Shown here in pieces: positions 15,629 to 22,234 of a DNA stretch of 22,234 bases. Position 1 is the first letter of the stretch; each line of letters opens with the position of its first letter. This DNA comes from an uncultured Dorea sp. (lineage in GTDB: Bacteria > Bacillota > Clostridia > Lachnospirales > Lachnospiraceae). The DNA is taken from NCBI GenBank assembly GCA_910587575.1, contig CAJULU010000056.1, forward strand, positions 7,067 to 29,300, given 5' to 3'. The notes below the pieces were generated by a model. It did not search any database, had not been told where the DNA came from, and saw only the letters and a list, made by a program, of their open reading frames with translations. Made by a program: the position numbers and the translations under genes.

Positions 15629-15934
15629 CTATGCCTCCTTCCTGTTCCTTGCCTTTTCAATCCTTCTTTTTACCGTAGACGGATAGCAGTCAAAGGCGTT
15701 GGAAATCTCCTCCAGCGTATACCCTTCCTTCCGCATCCGGTACATCATATTTCCCATTGTCTCTTTTTCCATATTCTCTGCATCTTCCATTTTTAATTTT
15801 TTATCAAAGATCCTCCTGCTGACCGGATGCCCCGGCCCATACTTGTAGATCAGCTTCGCCTCCGTCACATTCACTTCGCAGAGGATCGCGATCAGTAAGC
15901 AGTAATAGCCGCTGTCTTCATTCCAAATCGACAT
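15629..15934 (-). CDS. Helix-turn-helix protein (101 aa)
   Basis: A 101-residue protein, ATG 15934 after AAGGAGG at ideal spacing. The C-terminal segment GYTLEEISNAFDCYPSTVKRRIEKAR is a clear helix-turn-helix of sigma-region-4/resolvase type, so DNA binding is expected. The N-terminal half (YYCLLIAILCEVNVTEAKLIYKYGPG) is hydrophobic-helical and may dimerise. It is the only obvious DNA-binding regulator in the accessory module and so a candidate for the ACACAATATAT operators, by inference only. Confidence 0.75.
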   Translation of the reverse strand: MSIWNEDSGYYCLLIAILCEVNVTEAKLIYKYGPGHPVSRRIFDKKLKMEDAENMEKETMGNMMYRMRKEGYTLEEISNAFDCYPSTVKRRIEKARNRKEA

Positions 15935-16023
15935 CGCACACCTCCTTTACGGATGACCGTGCCAGCATGTCTTCTGGCCGCCGATAGAAAAACTCCTTAT
16001 CTAAATATGTTTCCGGAGATTCC

Positions 16024-16356
16024 CTACCGCAGATGTTCGTCAAGCATACGGACAATCTCATCCATGCTTTTCGATTTCAGTTCCTCCAGCAAAAGATCCA
16101 GACTGATGAACGATAACATGTTCTTTACAAATTCTTCCTCCCGGTGGACAGTTAAAAATACAAAGATATATTCGTACAGCCCGTTCCTTGCCAAACAATG
16201 AATGATATTCCTCGCTACCACCATGTTCATATGTCCATCCCCCGGCGTACAAATCAGGTGCCAGTATCCACTGTATCTGTCAATCCACTTCAAAAGTTTC
16301 CTGCTTCTTTTTCTTGCACTCCTTTTTTTAACATCCTTCACCTTTCTGCAAAGCAT
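16024..16356 (-). CDS. Hypothetical protein (110 aa)
   Basis: A 110-residue protein with a very basic N-terminus (KVKDVKKRSARKRSRKLLKW) followed by WHLICTPGDGHMNMVVARNIIHCLARNG and a helical C-terminus. The start at 16356 lacks a strong ribosome site, so the true start may be slightly internal. The basic patch suggests nucleic-acid contact. It is not recognised. Confidence 0.6.
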   Translation of the reverse strand: MLCRKVKDVKKRSARKRSRKLLKWIDRYSGYWHLICTPGDGHMNMVVARNIIHCLARNGLYEYIFVFLTVHREEEFVKNMLSFISLDLLLEELKSKSMDEIVRMLDEHLR

Positions 16357-16380
16357 GTAAAAGAAAAACCTTTTTCCTTG

Positions 16381-16650
16381 TCATGCTGCTTTCCCTTCCC
16401 GTTTTACCGCCACTTCTGCCAGATACTGGTTGAAATCCGTACGCAGTATCACGCCGTCAAAATCCGTACCTAACATCTGCAGCTCTTTTTTGTTTCCGTC
16501 TTTTAAATACTTTACAATCCCAAAATCCTTCTGGTCACAGGAAGCAATATACAGGTTCTTTTCCTGATCCAGACGGAAATGGATCTTGGCCCCCTTTGCA
16601 ATGTCATACCTGCCCGCCATTAAAACAAACAGTTTCATTTTCTTAACCAC
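16381..16650 (-). CDS. Hypothetical protein (89 aa)
   Basis: An 89-residue soluble protein. The GTG start at 16650 overlaps the end of the RNase A-like gene by 8 nt, with GGAGAGG just upstream; an ATG four codons in is the alternative. The pattern KLFVLMAGRYDIAKGAKIHFRL followed by DFGIVKYLKDGNKKELQML suggests a small beta barrel. Coupled translation ties it to the RNase A-like protein, so an immunity or partner role is worth considering, with no direct evidence. Confidence 0.65.
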   Translation of the reverse strand: MVKKMKLFVLMAGRYDIAKGAKIHFRLDQEKNLYIASCDQKDFGIVKYLKDGNKKELQMLGTDFDGVILRTDFNQYLAEVAVKREGKAA

Positions 16651-17107
16651 GCCGCCTCTCCTGTCTCTCGAACATGGGATAACTGGTCAGAATCCGGAAC
16701 CCCCAGTCTGCATCTGTATCCTTGATAAGCACCAGACAGGCTTTCCTTAGATTTTCTTCCAGTTTTTCCTCACCTTTACGGAAACCATATCCTATGCTTC
16801 CCTGAAACTGTCCAACCAATGAAATCCAGTCGCTGCCGCTGTATTTCAGCCATGCGGTAATACTGGAATCAAAACACTTCCGCATGATCCCGCTTACAAC
16901 TGCATTTGCCACTTCCACATCCCAATAGGATGTTGCATAGCGGATATCTTCCTTCGTCAGCCTGGATTTCAACGCCAGAATCTGGATATCCGTATGTTTC
17001 CGCAACGTATGGCCACCATACAATCCCACCTGATCAAGGTTCCTCCGAATTGTCTGTAAGGTATTCAGGGTTATTTCCTCCGGAACATCAGCAAATAAAT
17101 CAACCAT
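16643..17107 (-). CDS. RNase A-like domain protein (bacterial CdiA-CT RNase A type)
   Basis: The 154-residue protein matches the bacterial RNase A-like toxin domain layout: GGHTLRKH near residue 31-38, a Leu-x-x-Arg-Leu segment, a variable middle with ITAWLKYSG, and the terminal TSYP. The catalytic set recalled from the CdiA-CT RNase A toxin is His, Arg 11 residues later, then Thr-x-Tyr. Here His38, Arg49, Thr141 and Tyr143 fit with the same spacing. There is no signal peptide or delivery domain and it is the first gene of the accessory module (AAAGGAG site), so it probably acts in the cytoplasm. It overlaps the 89-residue gene, a possible partner. The assignment is by motif memory only. Confidence 0.6.
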   Translation of the reverse strand: MVDLFADVPEEITLNTLQTIRRNLDQVGLYGGHTLRKHTDIQILALKSRLTKEDIRYATSYWDVEVANAVVSGIMRKCFDSSITAWLKYSGSDWISLVGQFQGSIGYGFRKGEEKLEENLRKACLVLIKDTDADWGFRILTSYPMFERQERRRG

Positions 17108-17141
17108 ATGTACTCCTTTCCTTTCACGGACATACAGATAC

Positions 17142-17161
17142 TGATATCCCGACGGATATCA
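17142..17161. promoter_or_regulatory. Perfect inverted repeat upstream of the RNase A-like gene
   Basis: TGATATCC (17142-17149) and GGATATCA (17154-17161) form a perfect 8-bp inverted repeat with a 4-bp centre, 35-55 bp before the start codon. A weak TTGATA...TATCTG promoter overlaps it on the minus strand, so it could be an operator; an mRNA hairpin is the alternative. Confidence 0.55.
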
Positions 17162-17167
17162 ATATAC

Positions 17168-17195
17168 AAAAAAAGAAGGAGACTCTCCCCCTCTT
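17168..17195 (-). terminator. Second leader terminator before the accessory module
   Basis: The minus-strand RNA pairs AAGAGGGGGAG with CTCCTTCTTTT (several G-U pairs) around a 3-nt loop and ends in a T7 tract. It lies downstream of terminator B, so transcripts from promoter B meet two terminators before the first gene. Confidence 0.75.
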
Positions 17196-17313
17196 TCTGT
17201 ACAGACTGTAAGGCTTTCTGTTATCCGTCGATTTCTTTTTCTATTTCTGGTGTTCTATATTCGGATCAGTATGCTCCTCCTTCCTTTCTATTTGCAGGGC
17301 AATCCTAAAACGC

Positions 17314-17356
17314 AAAAAAAGACACCAAAAACCCATTCTGAATCTTTGATGTCTTT
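17314..17356 (-). terminator. Leader terminator/attenuator B (near copy of terminator A)
   Basis: The minus-strand RNA forms a stem of AAAGACATCAAAGATTC and GGGTTTTTGGTGTCTTT with a 5-nt loop, followed by a T tract. The 3' arm and the TTTTT(T)GGTGTCTTTTTT stretch are nearly identical to terminator A at 5556-5596, while the 5' arm has drifted. Confidence 0.8.
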
Positions 17357-17461
17357 CTGCCACTTGTGAGGCTAAGCCTTAAATTTATCTTCCAGTCATC
17401 TTCTGGAACAAACACACTTACTGCTGCATTCTAAGAATACTCATGCACAAAAATCTAATCC
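17314..17461 (-). ncRNA. Predicted ~145-nt leader RNA B
   Basis: Inferred transcript from promoter B (start near 17461) to terminator B. It can form CCAG/CTGG and AGGCTTAGCCT stems ahead of the terminator. A nine-codon frame (MSILRMQQ, 17444-17418) is present but lacks a ribosome site. Length and layout match leader A. Confidence 0.4.
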
Positions 17462-17467
17462 ATTTAT

Positions 17468-17496
17468 ACTGTAACACAATATATTGTTATAGTCAA
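17468..17496 (-). promoter_or_regulatory. Promoter B (accessory module)
   Basis: Minus strand: -35 TTGACT (17496-17491), 17-bp spacer, -10 TACAGT (17473-17468) with TGT in front. The spacer holds ATATATTGTGT, as in promoter A. This appears to drive the RNase A-like gene and the long run behind it, after two terminators. Confidence 0.65.
17476..17487. promoter_or_regulatory. Operator-like palindrome in promoter B
   Basis: ACAATATATTGT is a perfect 12-bp palindrome lying inside the promoter B spacer. It shares ACACAATATAT with the inverted repeat at promoter A. A second palindrome, CTATATATAG (17508-17517), lies just upstream of the -35 box. Confidence 0.55.
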
Positions 17497-17532
17497 GGAA
17501 ATAAATCTATATATAGTTTTTGTATCCACGTT

Positions 17533-18063
17533 TCATTTATTTATTTCTGTTTCCCAAATTGCATGGTCATATGCCGCAAGTGTTCTTGGATCAAACAGGA
17601 CAAATCTCACAATGTCAATCTTATTCTTATGTTCTTCACAGAACTTTCGGACGGTTCTGACTGCCGCAAGTGCGGCCTGTTCTACCGGATAACTGTATAT
17701 CCCTGTCGAGATGGAAGGAAACGCAATCGTCCGAATTCCATGCTCTACGGCGGTCTGAAGGGAATTCCAATACGAATTTTCAAGAAGTTGTTCTTCCCCT
17801 TCCCGCCCTCCATGCCAGACGGGGCCTACCGTATGGATGACATATTTACATGGCAAATGATAGGCTCCGGTAATCTTTGCTTCTCCTGTCCTACAGCCAT
17901 GCAGCGTCCGGCACTCATCCAGAAGTTCAGGACCGGCAGCACGGTGAATGGCGCCGTCTACGCCCCCGCCTCCAAGCAGGCTGCTGTTTGCCGCATTTAC
18001 GATTGCCTCCAAATCGTCTACTTTTGTAATATCGCCCAAAAACGTCTGTATTCGATATCCCAT
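17533..18063 (-). CDS. Macrodomain protein (O-acetyl-ADP-ribose deacetylase / ADP-ribosyl hydrolase)
   Basis: A 176-residue single macrodomain of MacroD/YmdB type, which removes ADP-ribose from proteins or O-acetyl-ADP-ribose. Visible features are GDITKVDDLEAIVNAAN (about 10-26), the GGGGVDGAIHRAAG ligand loop, the TVGPVWHGG segment and the second loop SISTGIYSYP. Length is normal and the frame intact. The ATG at 18063 follows GGAGGGTG located inside the end of the deformylase remnant, showing the two genes were once adjacent in one operon. Its end lies about 40 bp from promoter B, in the same direction. Confidence 0.93.
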   Translation of the reverse strand: MGYRIQTFLGDITKVDDLEAIVNAANSSLLGGGGVDGAIHRAAGPELLDECRTLHGCRTGEAKITGAYHLPCKYVIHTVGPVWHGGREGEEQLLENSYWNSLQTAVEHGIRTIAFPSISTGIYSYPVEQAALAAVRTVRKFCEEHKNKIDIVRFVLFDPRTLAAYDHAIWETEINK

Positions 18064-18065
18064 AC

Positions 18066-18173
18066 CTATATCACCCTCCCGGAAAGATGGTCTATTTCAT
18101 GCTGCGCAATCTGCGCCGGCCAGTCTTTCAGCTTGATTTTCTGTTTTTTCAATTGTTCTTCTATATTTCTTTC
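18066..18173 (-). pseudogene. def: C-terminal remnant of a peptide deformylase
   Basis: Only 35 codons after an in-frame stop remain, ending LKDWPAQIAQHEIDHLSGRVI then TAG. QHEIDHL is the metal-binding HExxH motif III of peptide deformylase, and short Clostridia deformylases end just after it in this way. The N-terminal motifs GxGxAAxQ and EGCLS are absent; the upstream DNA goes straight into the end of qatD. The remnant is 2 bp from the macrodomain start, and its last codons supply that gene's ribosome site. Best reading: a def-macrodomain pair cut by arrival of the Qat island or by a deletion. Confidence 0.75.
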
Positions 18174-18222
18174 CTAATACGGGCAATGATGTCTTTCTTA
18201 ATTTGTTATTCATCCCCAAGCT

Positions 18223-18951
18223 TCATTTTAAAACTTCTGCAAAGTTTGCTTTTATCTTCCTTTTCACTATATCAATTTCCTGATTATATCTATTTGCCAA
18301 ATACAAGTATACTTTGCCATTAAAATTCAATTGATATTCACTTTTCATCCCTTTAGTAAAAGGAGCATCACTTTCAATTAAAATTCTATCAACTGGTAGT
18401 TTGTTAACAATATTTCTCCCTCTCTTACTTTCAAGCATTTGGTGATTTACTGATAAATAATATCCTCTGGAGATGGCTGTTTCCAAATCCACAATTCTTC
18501 CAGAATACCAATGCAGAATTACTTTACCATTAAATCCCTCCAGTGTAGAAATAGTCTCTCTACTTGCCGCTCTGCTATGAACACTCAATATTTTTTTCTT
18601 ATCCGTACACCATGAAAGAATATTTTGAAATACCTCTATTTGTCTATTCTTATTTTTATCAGAAGCATTAGAAAAGTCCAAACCAATTTCACCAATAAAT
18701 CTCGTTTCATCAACTAAATGATGAAATAGTCTTTGTTGGTACTTATATTCTTCAACCAATTCCGGATGAAATCCCAAAGCAATTTTAACAAATTTTTTAT
18801 CTGCATATTTTTTATAATACTTTTGAAATAATTCCGGTAAATTTGTTACTGCGATTGTATATGATTTTTTCGATTCTATATATTCCAATACCTCATCTCT
18901 ATTCTCATACAAATCAAAATGCATATGGGCATCCATGCTAAATTCAAACAT
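18223..18951 (-). CDS. qatD: QatD, TatD-family nuclease of the Qat defence system
   Basis: A 242-residue TatD-like metal-dependent hydrolase, intact. Metal ligands are visible in order: DAHMH (His9, His11), IGEIGLD (Glu88), SVHSRA (His125), ILHWYSG (His147) and ESDAPF (Asp195). In QatABCD the TatD protein is required with the other three genes for phage resistance. The ATG overlaps the end of qatC by 8 nt, implying coupled translation. It is the last gene of the operon, 50 bp before the deformylase remnant. Confidence 0.9.
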   Translation of the reverse strand: MFEFSMDAHMHFDLYENRDEVLEYIESKKSYTIAVTNLPELFQKYYKKYADKKFVKIALGFHPELVEEYKYQQRLFHHLVDETRFIGEIGLDFSNASDKNKNRQIEVFQNILSWCTDKKKILSVHSRAASRETISTLEGFNGKVILHWYSGRIVDLETAISRGYYLSVNHQMLESKRGRNIVNKLPVDRILIESDAPFTKGMKSEYQLNFNGKVYLYLANRYNQEIDIVKRKIKANFAEVLK

Positions 18952-20231
18952 TTACACTCTCCAAATACTGTTTTAATTCTTTCATTCCTCTTGAATATAA
19001 ATCAGCATATTCTTCTACCTTTTCACTTATTTGTCCAGAACTTTGTATTTTAAGAAATGTTGTACTTTCATCAAAATTTGCAAGCGCATATTGATAAGTT
19101 TTCATAGCTTGCTTTGCAACAGGAAGCAAGCTATAGCTATTATCATAATATTTACTTGTATCTTCCAAATTTCCTCTTAATATCGCCGCCTTCCTAATTG
19201 TACATGGCAAACAATATCCACAATGCATTGTATATTTCATACCTCTATTCCTTCCATAGTCTGGATGGGAACAAGACATAGTATGTACTAAAATAGTCTG
19301 CAAGAAATCCCGATTCTTACATTCTAAAATCATCTCACCTTTTGTCTTGAATTGATACGGGTTAATAATCCTTATGTCTAATCCCAAGTCATAAATCAAC
19401 TTCTGCAACATTTTCATATAAAATGGATGAGTTGTTCGCGTACTGCTACTACCTAATCTTGTGTGTGCTAATGGTATATTAAGTGAAATCAGTCCATTCT
19501 CCGGTATAATCAGTTCAATACTTTTATTCATTGTGCTGGCATATGCTATTGCATGTGCAAAAAACATAAATGAACGCGATCTTGTGGTATCTTCCCTCCC
19601 ACCTATTACTGACGCGTGATTTTGTATAAATTGTTCTTCTTTAACCCCATAGAAATAAATAAATTTCTCTTTTAATGCGTCCTGATACTCCTTTGTTCCT
19701 TTGCCTCCACCATAGTGACTTACAAAAAGGAGTTTCTCCCTATTTTTCTGCAAACTTAATACATTTAATGCACCTATACACGAATCTAACCCTCCGGAAA
19801 ACATACAGATTTTTGTAATATCATTATTAGGATTCTTTACTCTCTTCCATCTTTGTCTAGCCTTAATTTCTTTTTCTACATAACCTCTAGGGCGAAATTT
19901 AATCGTCCAATGATCTCCCGTTAAAAATTCAACATATCCTCTACGGAATATTTTAATTGATTCCATCTTTCATATGCTAAAACAGGCACATGAAGTTCTA
20001 TATCTCTACTCCACGCATCTCTTCCATTATTACGCCATATTAAACGATCTGCCCCAAAAACAAACAGTGATAAATATAGCAAATCTAAGGCTTCGTCCTT
20101 ATAAAAGACAGGAAAAATATTTTTGTATCCCAAAATTTATACCAAAACTCTTTACCATTGTTTAAATTAATATATCTACAATCAGATACCATATATGTAT
20201 CATCCTCTGACAACTTACAAACAAATTTCAT
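18944..20231 (-). pseudogene. qatC: QatC, QueC-like protein, broken by two frameshifts
   Basis: QatC resembles QueC, the 7-cyano-7-deazaguanine synthase. The ATG at 20231 overlaps the qatB stop (ATGA) with GGAGG 7 nt before it. Frame 1 reads MKFVCKLSEDDTYMVSDCRY and fails near 20129-20135 (TTTTGGG on the coding strand). Frame 2 reads GYKNIFPVFYKDEALDLLYL to VEDMLNF and fails at 19921-19930, where five T should be six. Frame 3 carries FLTGDHW, the PP-loop MFSGGLDSC, and the zinc site CSHP...HCGYCLPC. Adding one base at each point gives 429 residues, normal for QatC. Frame 3 from an internal start (19966) would still contain the catalytic region but lack about 85 N-terminal residues. Confidence 0.87.
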
Positions 20232-20974
20232 TTCATATCCTCCAATGCGGAATAACATTTTTTATATAATTTCTCTACCCCAGCATTTATCGTCTTATTT
20301 CCAAATACTTTTTCCCTCATTCCTACAGAATGGAACGCTACGTCTACAACATTTGAAACATATGATTTCATTTCATCTTCAATCTGTAATGTCTTTTCAA
20401 TATCGTCAGAATTCTTCTCCAGACAATATTCCAAATCATTTAGTATACGCCCCCATATATAACATTCCACATATGTCGCCACTACTTCATCCATCAAATC
20501 ATTATCAATCCTGTCTAGAGCCTTTATATCCAACCCGTTATTTTCAATAAATTGATATATCTTAGACATTGCATTTATTGCTGCTTCTCTTGCAACTGCA
20601 TCTTCCTTCGAATTAGATGGCGCAGATATATAGTTAACCAAATCAGAACATATCTCTTTTGCGCCCTTACCTTGATATTCTATCCCCAGATTTTCAAATG
20701 TCTTTTCATACCCATCACGTTGTATACCGGAAAATAATCTGCTGATATTGACAGTTGCCCGTATTCCGGAACCAGAACTTTTTAATAGTCCATTTGCTCC
20801 TCCTGATGATTTCACATAGTTACTTGCCGTTTTTCTAATATTTCCCCCATTTCCATTAATATATTTTGAAAAACCTGTTTTCGTGGCTTGCCAACTAACT
20901 ATAGGTTTTACATAATCATTCGGTAGCAATCCCTTCCTATCCTTATTCCCCTCATGACTGCTTGAGGTTCCCAT
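20228..20974 (-). CDS. qatB: QatB, Qat defence system component
   Basis: A 248-residue protein starting MGTSSSHEGNKDRKGLLPND; the ATG at 20974 follows AGAGGAGGG at good spacing, while a longer frame from 21103 would overlap qatA. The N-terminal Gly/Ser-rich segment (GTSSSHEG, then NYVKSSGGANGLLKSSGSG) is typical of QatB, and the rest is helical. The biochemical role is unknown. The frame is intact. It sits between qatA (13 bp gap) and qatC (4-nt overlap), and this gene order is part of the identification. Confidence 0.85.
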   Translation of the reverse strand: MGTSSSHEGNKDRKGLLPNDYVKPIVSWQATKTGFSKYINGNGGNIRKTASNYVKSSGGANGLLKSSGSGIRATVNISRLFSGIQRDGYEKTFENLGIEYQGKGAKEICSDLVNYISAPSNSKEDAVAREAAINAMSKIYQFIENNGLDIKALDRIDNDLMDEVVATYVECYIWGRILNDLEYCLEKNSDDIEKTLQIEDEMKSYVSNVVDVAFHSVGMREKVFGNKTINAGVEKLYKKCYSALEDMK

Positions 20975-20987
20975 ATGTAGCCCTCCT

Positions 20988-22040
20988 CTAATCCAATATT
21001 TTATGTATCTCCTTCGAAATTTTATTGTTTTCCTCTGCCCATCTACGCATAACCTCTTTACATCGTGCTTTGTCTGTACATTCTGCATAAAAAGACTCAA
21101 CAAATGGAATCAATGATATTGTCAATTTATCCCCTCGAATATCATCAAAATATGTCAAAGTAGTAATTTGAAGTTGCTCATTTAATGCACCCCAATTCAC
21201 AAAATACTTAAATTTATCACTTACATATTTTTCATCTGATAAAAGGTCATTATATAAACCTTCTAATATTTGTGTCTGATCCATCATACTTAATTTATCG
21301 ACATTCTTTTTTGCCTCTCTAAAAATACTATCTGAATGTTTAACTAATCCATCAAAAATTTTCCTTGCCTGCTCTGACATTTTTTGTATATCCACAAGTG
21401 TTTTATCATCCACTGATGAACGCATAAAATAAAAATATTCTATCAGATTCTTATCTCCTAAAGATGGCTTGATTTTAATCCACTGTCTCACCCATAAGTC
21501 ATCTTTCCATGGAATAAGAGCTTTTAGTTTTGATTCATTTCCTGATTCAAGCGCTTTCAATTCTATATCTAACGAGTTCTGTCCTAACAACTCAACCATT
21601 TTTCGAAATAGAGATGGGTTAAAATATTCTACCTCCATTATCTTTGCCAATATCTGGCTATTCAAGGTTATTCTTTTAAAACTTGCCATCTTCTGTCTCA
21701 TATCCATTGTATTTAAAAATCTTTTACATTGCCTTGGATTACCATCTAATCCACTTGACAAAATCCCTGATAATTGTTTGGATAATATAAGACTGTCATT
21801 TAATTTTGTTGCGGTTCTGGCATCATACCCTTTCAAAATCGTCATGTCTATTGAAAATTCCAATGGACTTTCTGCCCTTTTTTCTTGTAAATATAATAAC
21901 AAATCATTAAATTTCTGTTCTTCTAATTCATTTTCAGCCAAAAGGCATAATATATAAAATTCTGTCTCATCTTTATTCATGCTTGGTATTCGAATCGGAT
22001 ATTGAATAAGTTTTTCCTGATATTCTTTTCCAATGTCCAT
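20988..22040 (-). CDS. qatA: QatA, KAP-type NTPase, N-terminally truncated
   Basis: QatA is a KAP-family P-loop NTPase. The 350 residues here begin MDIGKEYQEKLIQYPIRIPS, a segment normally internal in QatA, just after the NTPase core; LDGNPRQCKRFLNTMDMRQKMA and the helical C-terminal region follow. Walker A and Walker B are missing. The 194 bp upstream contain no trace of them, and an in-frame TAA lies three codons before the ATG. The ATG may therefore be accidental, formed at a recombination junction near 22040-22060 (weak AAAGGA site). With no ATPase core the Qat operon is unlikely to work as described for complete systems. Stop TAG lies within the ribosome site of qatB. Confidence 0.82.
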   Translation of the reverse strand: MDIGKEYQEKLIQYPIRIPSMNKDETEFYILCLLAENELEEQKFNDLLLYLQEKRAESPLEFSIDMTILKGYDARTATKLNDSLILSKQLSGILSSGLDGNPRQCKRFLNTMDMRQKMASFKRITLNSQILAKIMEVEYFNPSLFRKMVELLGQNSLDIELKALESGNESKLKALIPWKDDLWVRQWIKIKPSLGDKNLIEYFYFMRSSVDDKTLVDIQKMSEQARKIFDGLVKHSDSIFREAKKNVDKLSMMDQTQILEGLYNDLLSDEKYVSDKFKYFVNWGALNEQLQITTLTYFDDIRGDKLTISLIPFVESFYAECTDKARCKEVMRRWAEENNKISKEIHKILD

Positions 22041-22068
22041 ATTAACTTACATTCCTTTCGCTTCGCTC

Positions 22069-22106
22069 AGGCACAAATAGGCAATGAAACAGCAAGTTTT
22101 GTGCCT
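22069..22106. terminator. Hairpin at the qatA truncation junction
   Basis: AGGCACAAA (22069-22077) pairs with TTTGTGCCT (22098-22106). Read on the + strand it is followed by TCTTTT, so it could terminate rightward-directed transcripts; on the minus strand it lies directly upstream of the truncated qatA. It may mark the edge of the Qat fragment. Confidence 0.5.
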
Positions 22107-22234
22107 TCTTTTACTTTGTTTCTATGGTATACTCTTCTTATGCAGGTACACTACACAGCACGGAGGAGGAAGTAGAATCGATTCCTCCGCTTTTCGGAAT
22201 AAAGTCCGCATTTTAACATGTGTCGGCTGTCTTT
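22107..22234. other. Right-end non-coding segment with a candidate promoter and hairpin
   Basis: No gene is supported here. A + strand extended -10 (TGGTATACT, 22125-22133) lacks a good -35. A hairpin GGAGGAA/TTCCTCC (22165-22171 and 22182-22188) followed by GCTTTTC could be a terminator or leader structure for a rightward transcript. The sequence differs in character from the AT-rich qat genes, consistent with a junction near 22040-22070. Confidence 0.4.

Noticed and set aside
17443..18177. 244-codon + strand frame opposite the macrodomain
   Set aside because: Antisense of a clear macrodomain gene; Cys-rich translation with no family features.
19775..19800. ACACGAATCT in qatC as a fourth copy of the uvrB UTR motif
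   Set aside because: Only eight bases match and it lies inside a coding frame; likely chance.
22122..22211. 29-codon ORF starting MRTLFRKAEES on the minus strand
   Set aside because: No Shine-Dalgarno, overlaps a hairpin, composition unlike a protein.

Overview
The window looks like a metagenomic or draft contig from a gut-type Bacillota, most likely Lachnospiraceae. The basis is purine-rich AGGAGG Shine-Dalgarno sites, a GAAC-N4-GTTC SOS box on uvrBA, and a set of mobile-element families (PcfJ-like, PcfK/AcrIIA9-like, DUF5688, DUF7666) that I know mainly from that group. The species cannot be named. The first 32 bases are Illumina adapter, not genome, so the left edge is an assembly end.

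Layout. (1) 33-2600: chromosomal uvrB-uvrA, leftward, with a well-formed LexA-box promoter and a 5' UTR holding a tripled 11-nt motif. (2) 2650-5760: an integration module (excisionase, then two tandem tyrosine integrases), leftward; each integrase is split by a frameshift. (3) 5889-17107: a co-directional accessory module of about fifteen genes that starts with an RNase A-like protein and runs through small unknowns, an HTH protein, a PcfK/AcrIIA9-like protein, a DUF7666 protein, a PcfJ-like protein, DUF5688 and a PP-loop PAPS-reductase-like protein. DUF5688 and the PAPS-reductase-like gene each carry one in-frame stop. Many of its gaps hold intrinsic-terminator hairpins. (4) 17533-18173: a macrodomain ADP-ribose hydrolase preceded by the last 35 codons of a peptide deformylase. 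(5) 18223-22040: a visibly AT-richer QatABCD anti-phage operon. QatB and QatD are intact, QatC has two frameshifts, and QatA has lost its N-terminal NTPase core.

How the parts fit. The integration module and the accessory module are each driven by a promoter of the same design: TTGAC(A/T), an ACACAATATAT operator-like sequence in the spacer, and an extended -10. Each is followed by a roughly 145-nt leader ending in a near-identical GACACC/GGTGTC terminator hairpin. This paired promoter-leader-terminator cassette suggests one regulator or antitermination mechanism controlling both modules, and it is the most interesting feature that does not belong to a named system.

The second theme is decay: at least six lesions in five genes plus two truncated genes, while uvrB, the pcfJ-like gene, qatB, qatD and the macrodomain gene stay open. 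Three of the lesions fall in short homopolymers, so assembly error has to be excluded, but the two nonsense codons and the truncations do not have that signature. No relaxase, coupling protein or replication gene is visible, so the type of element (ICE, IME, prophage or remnant) is undetermined.
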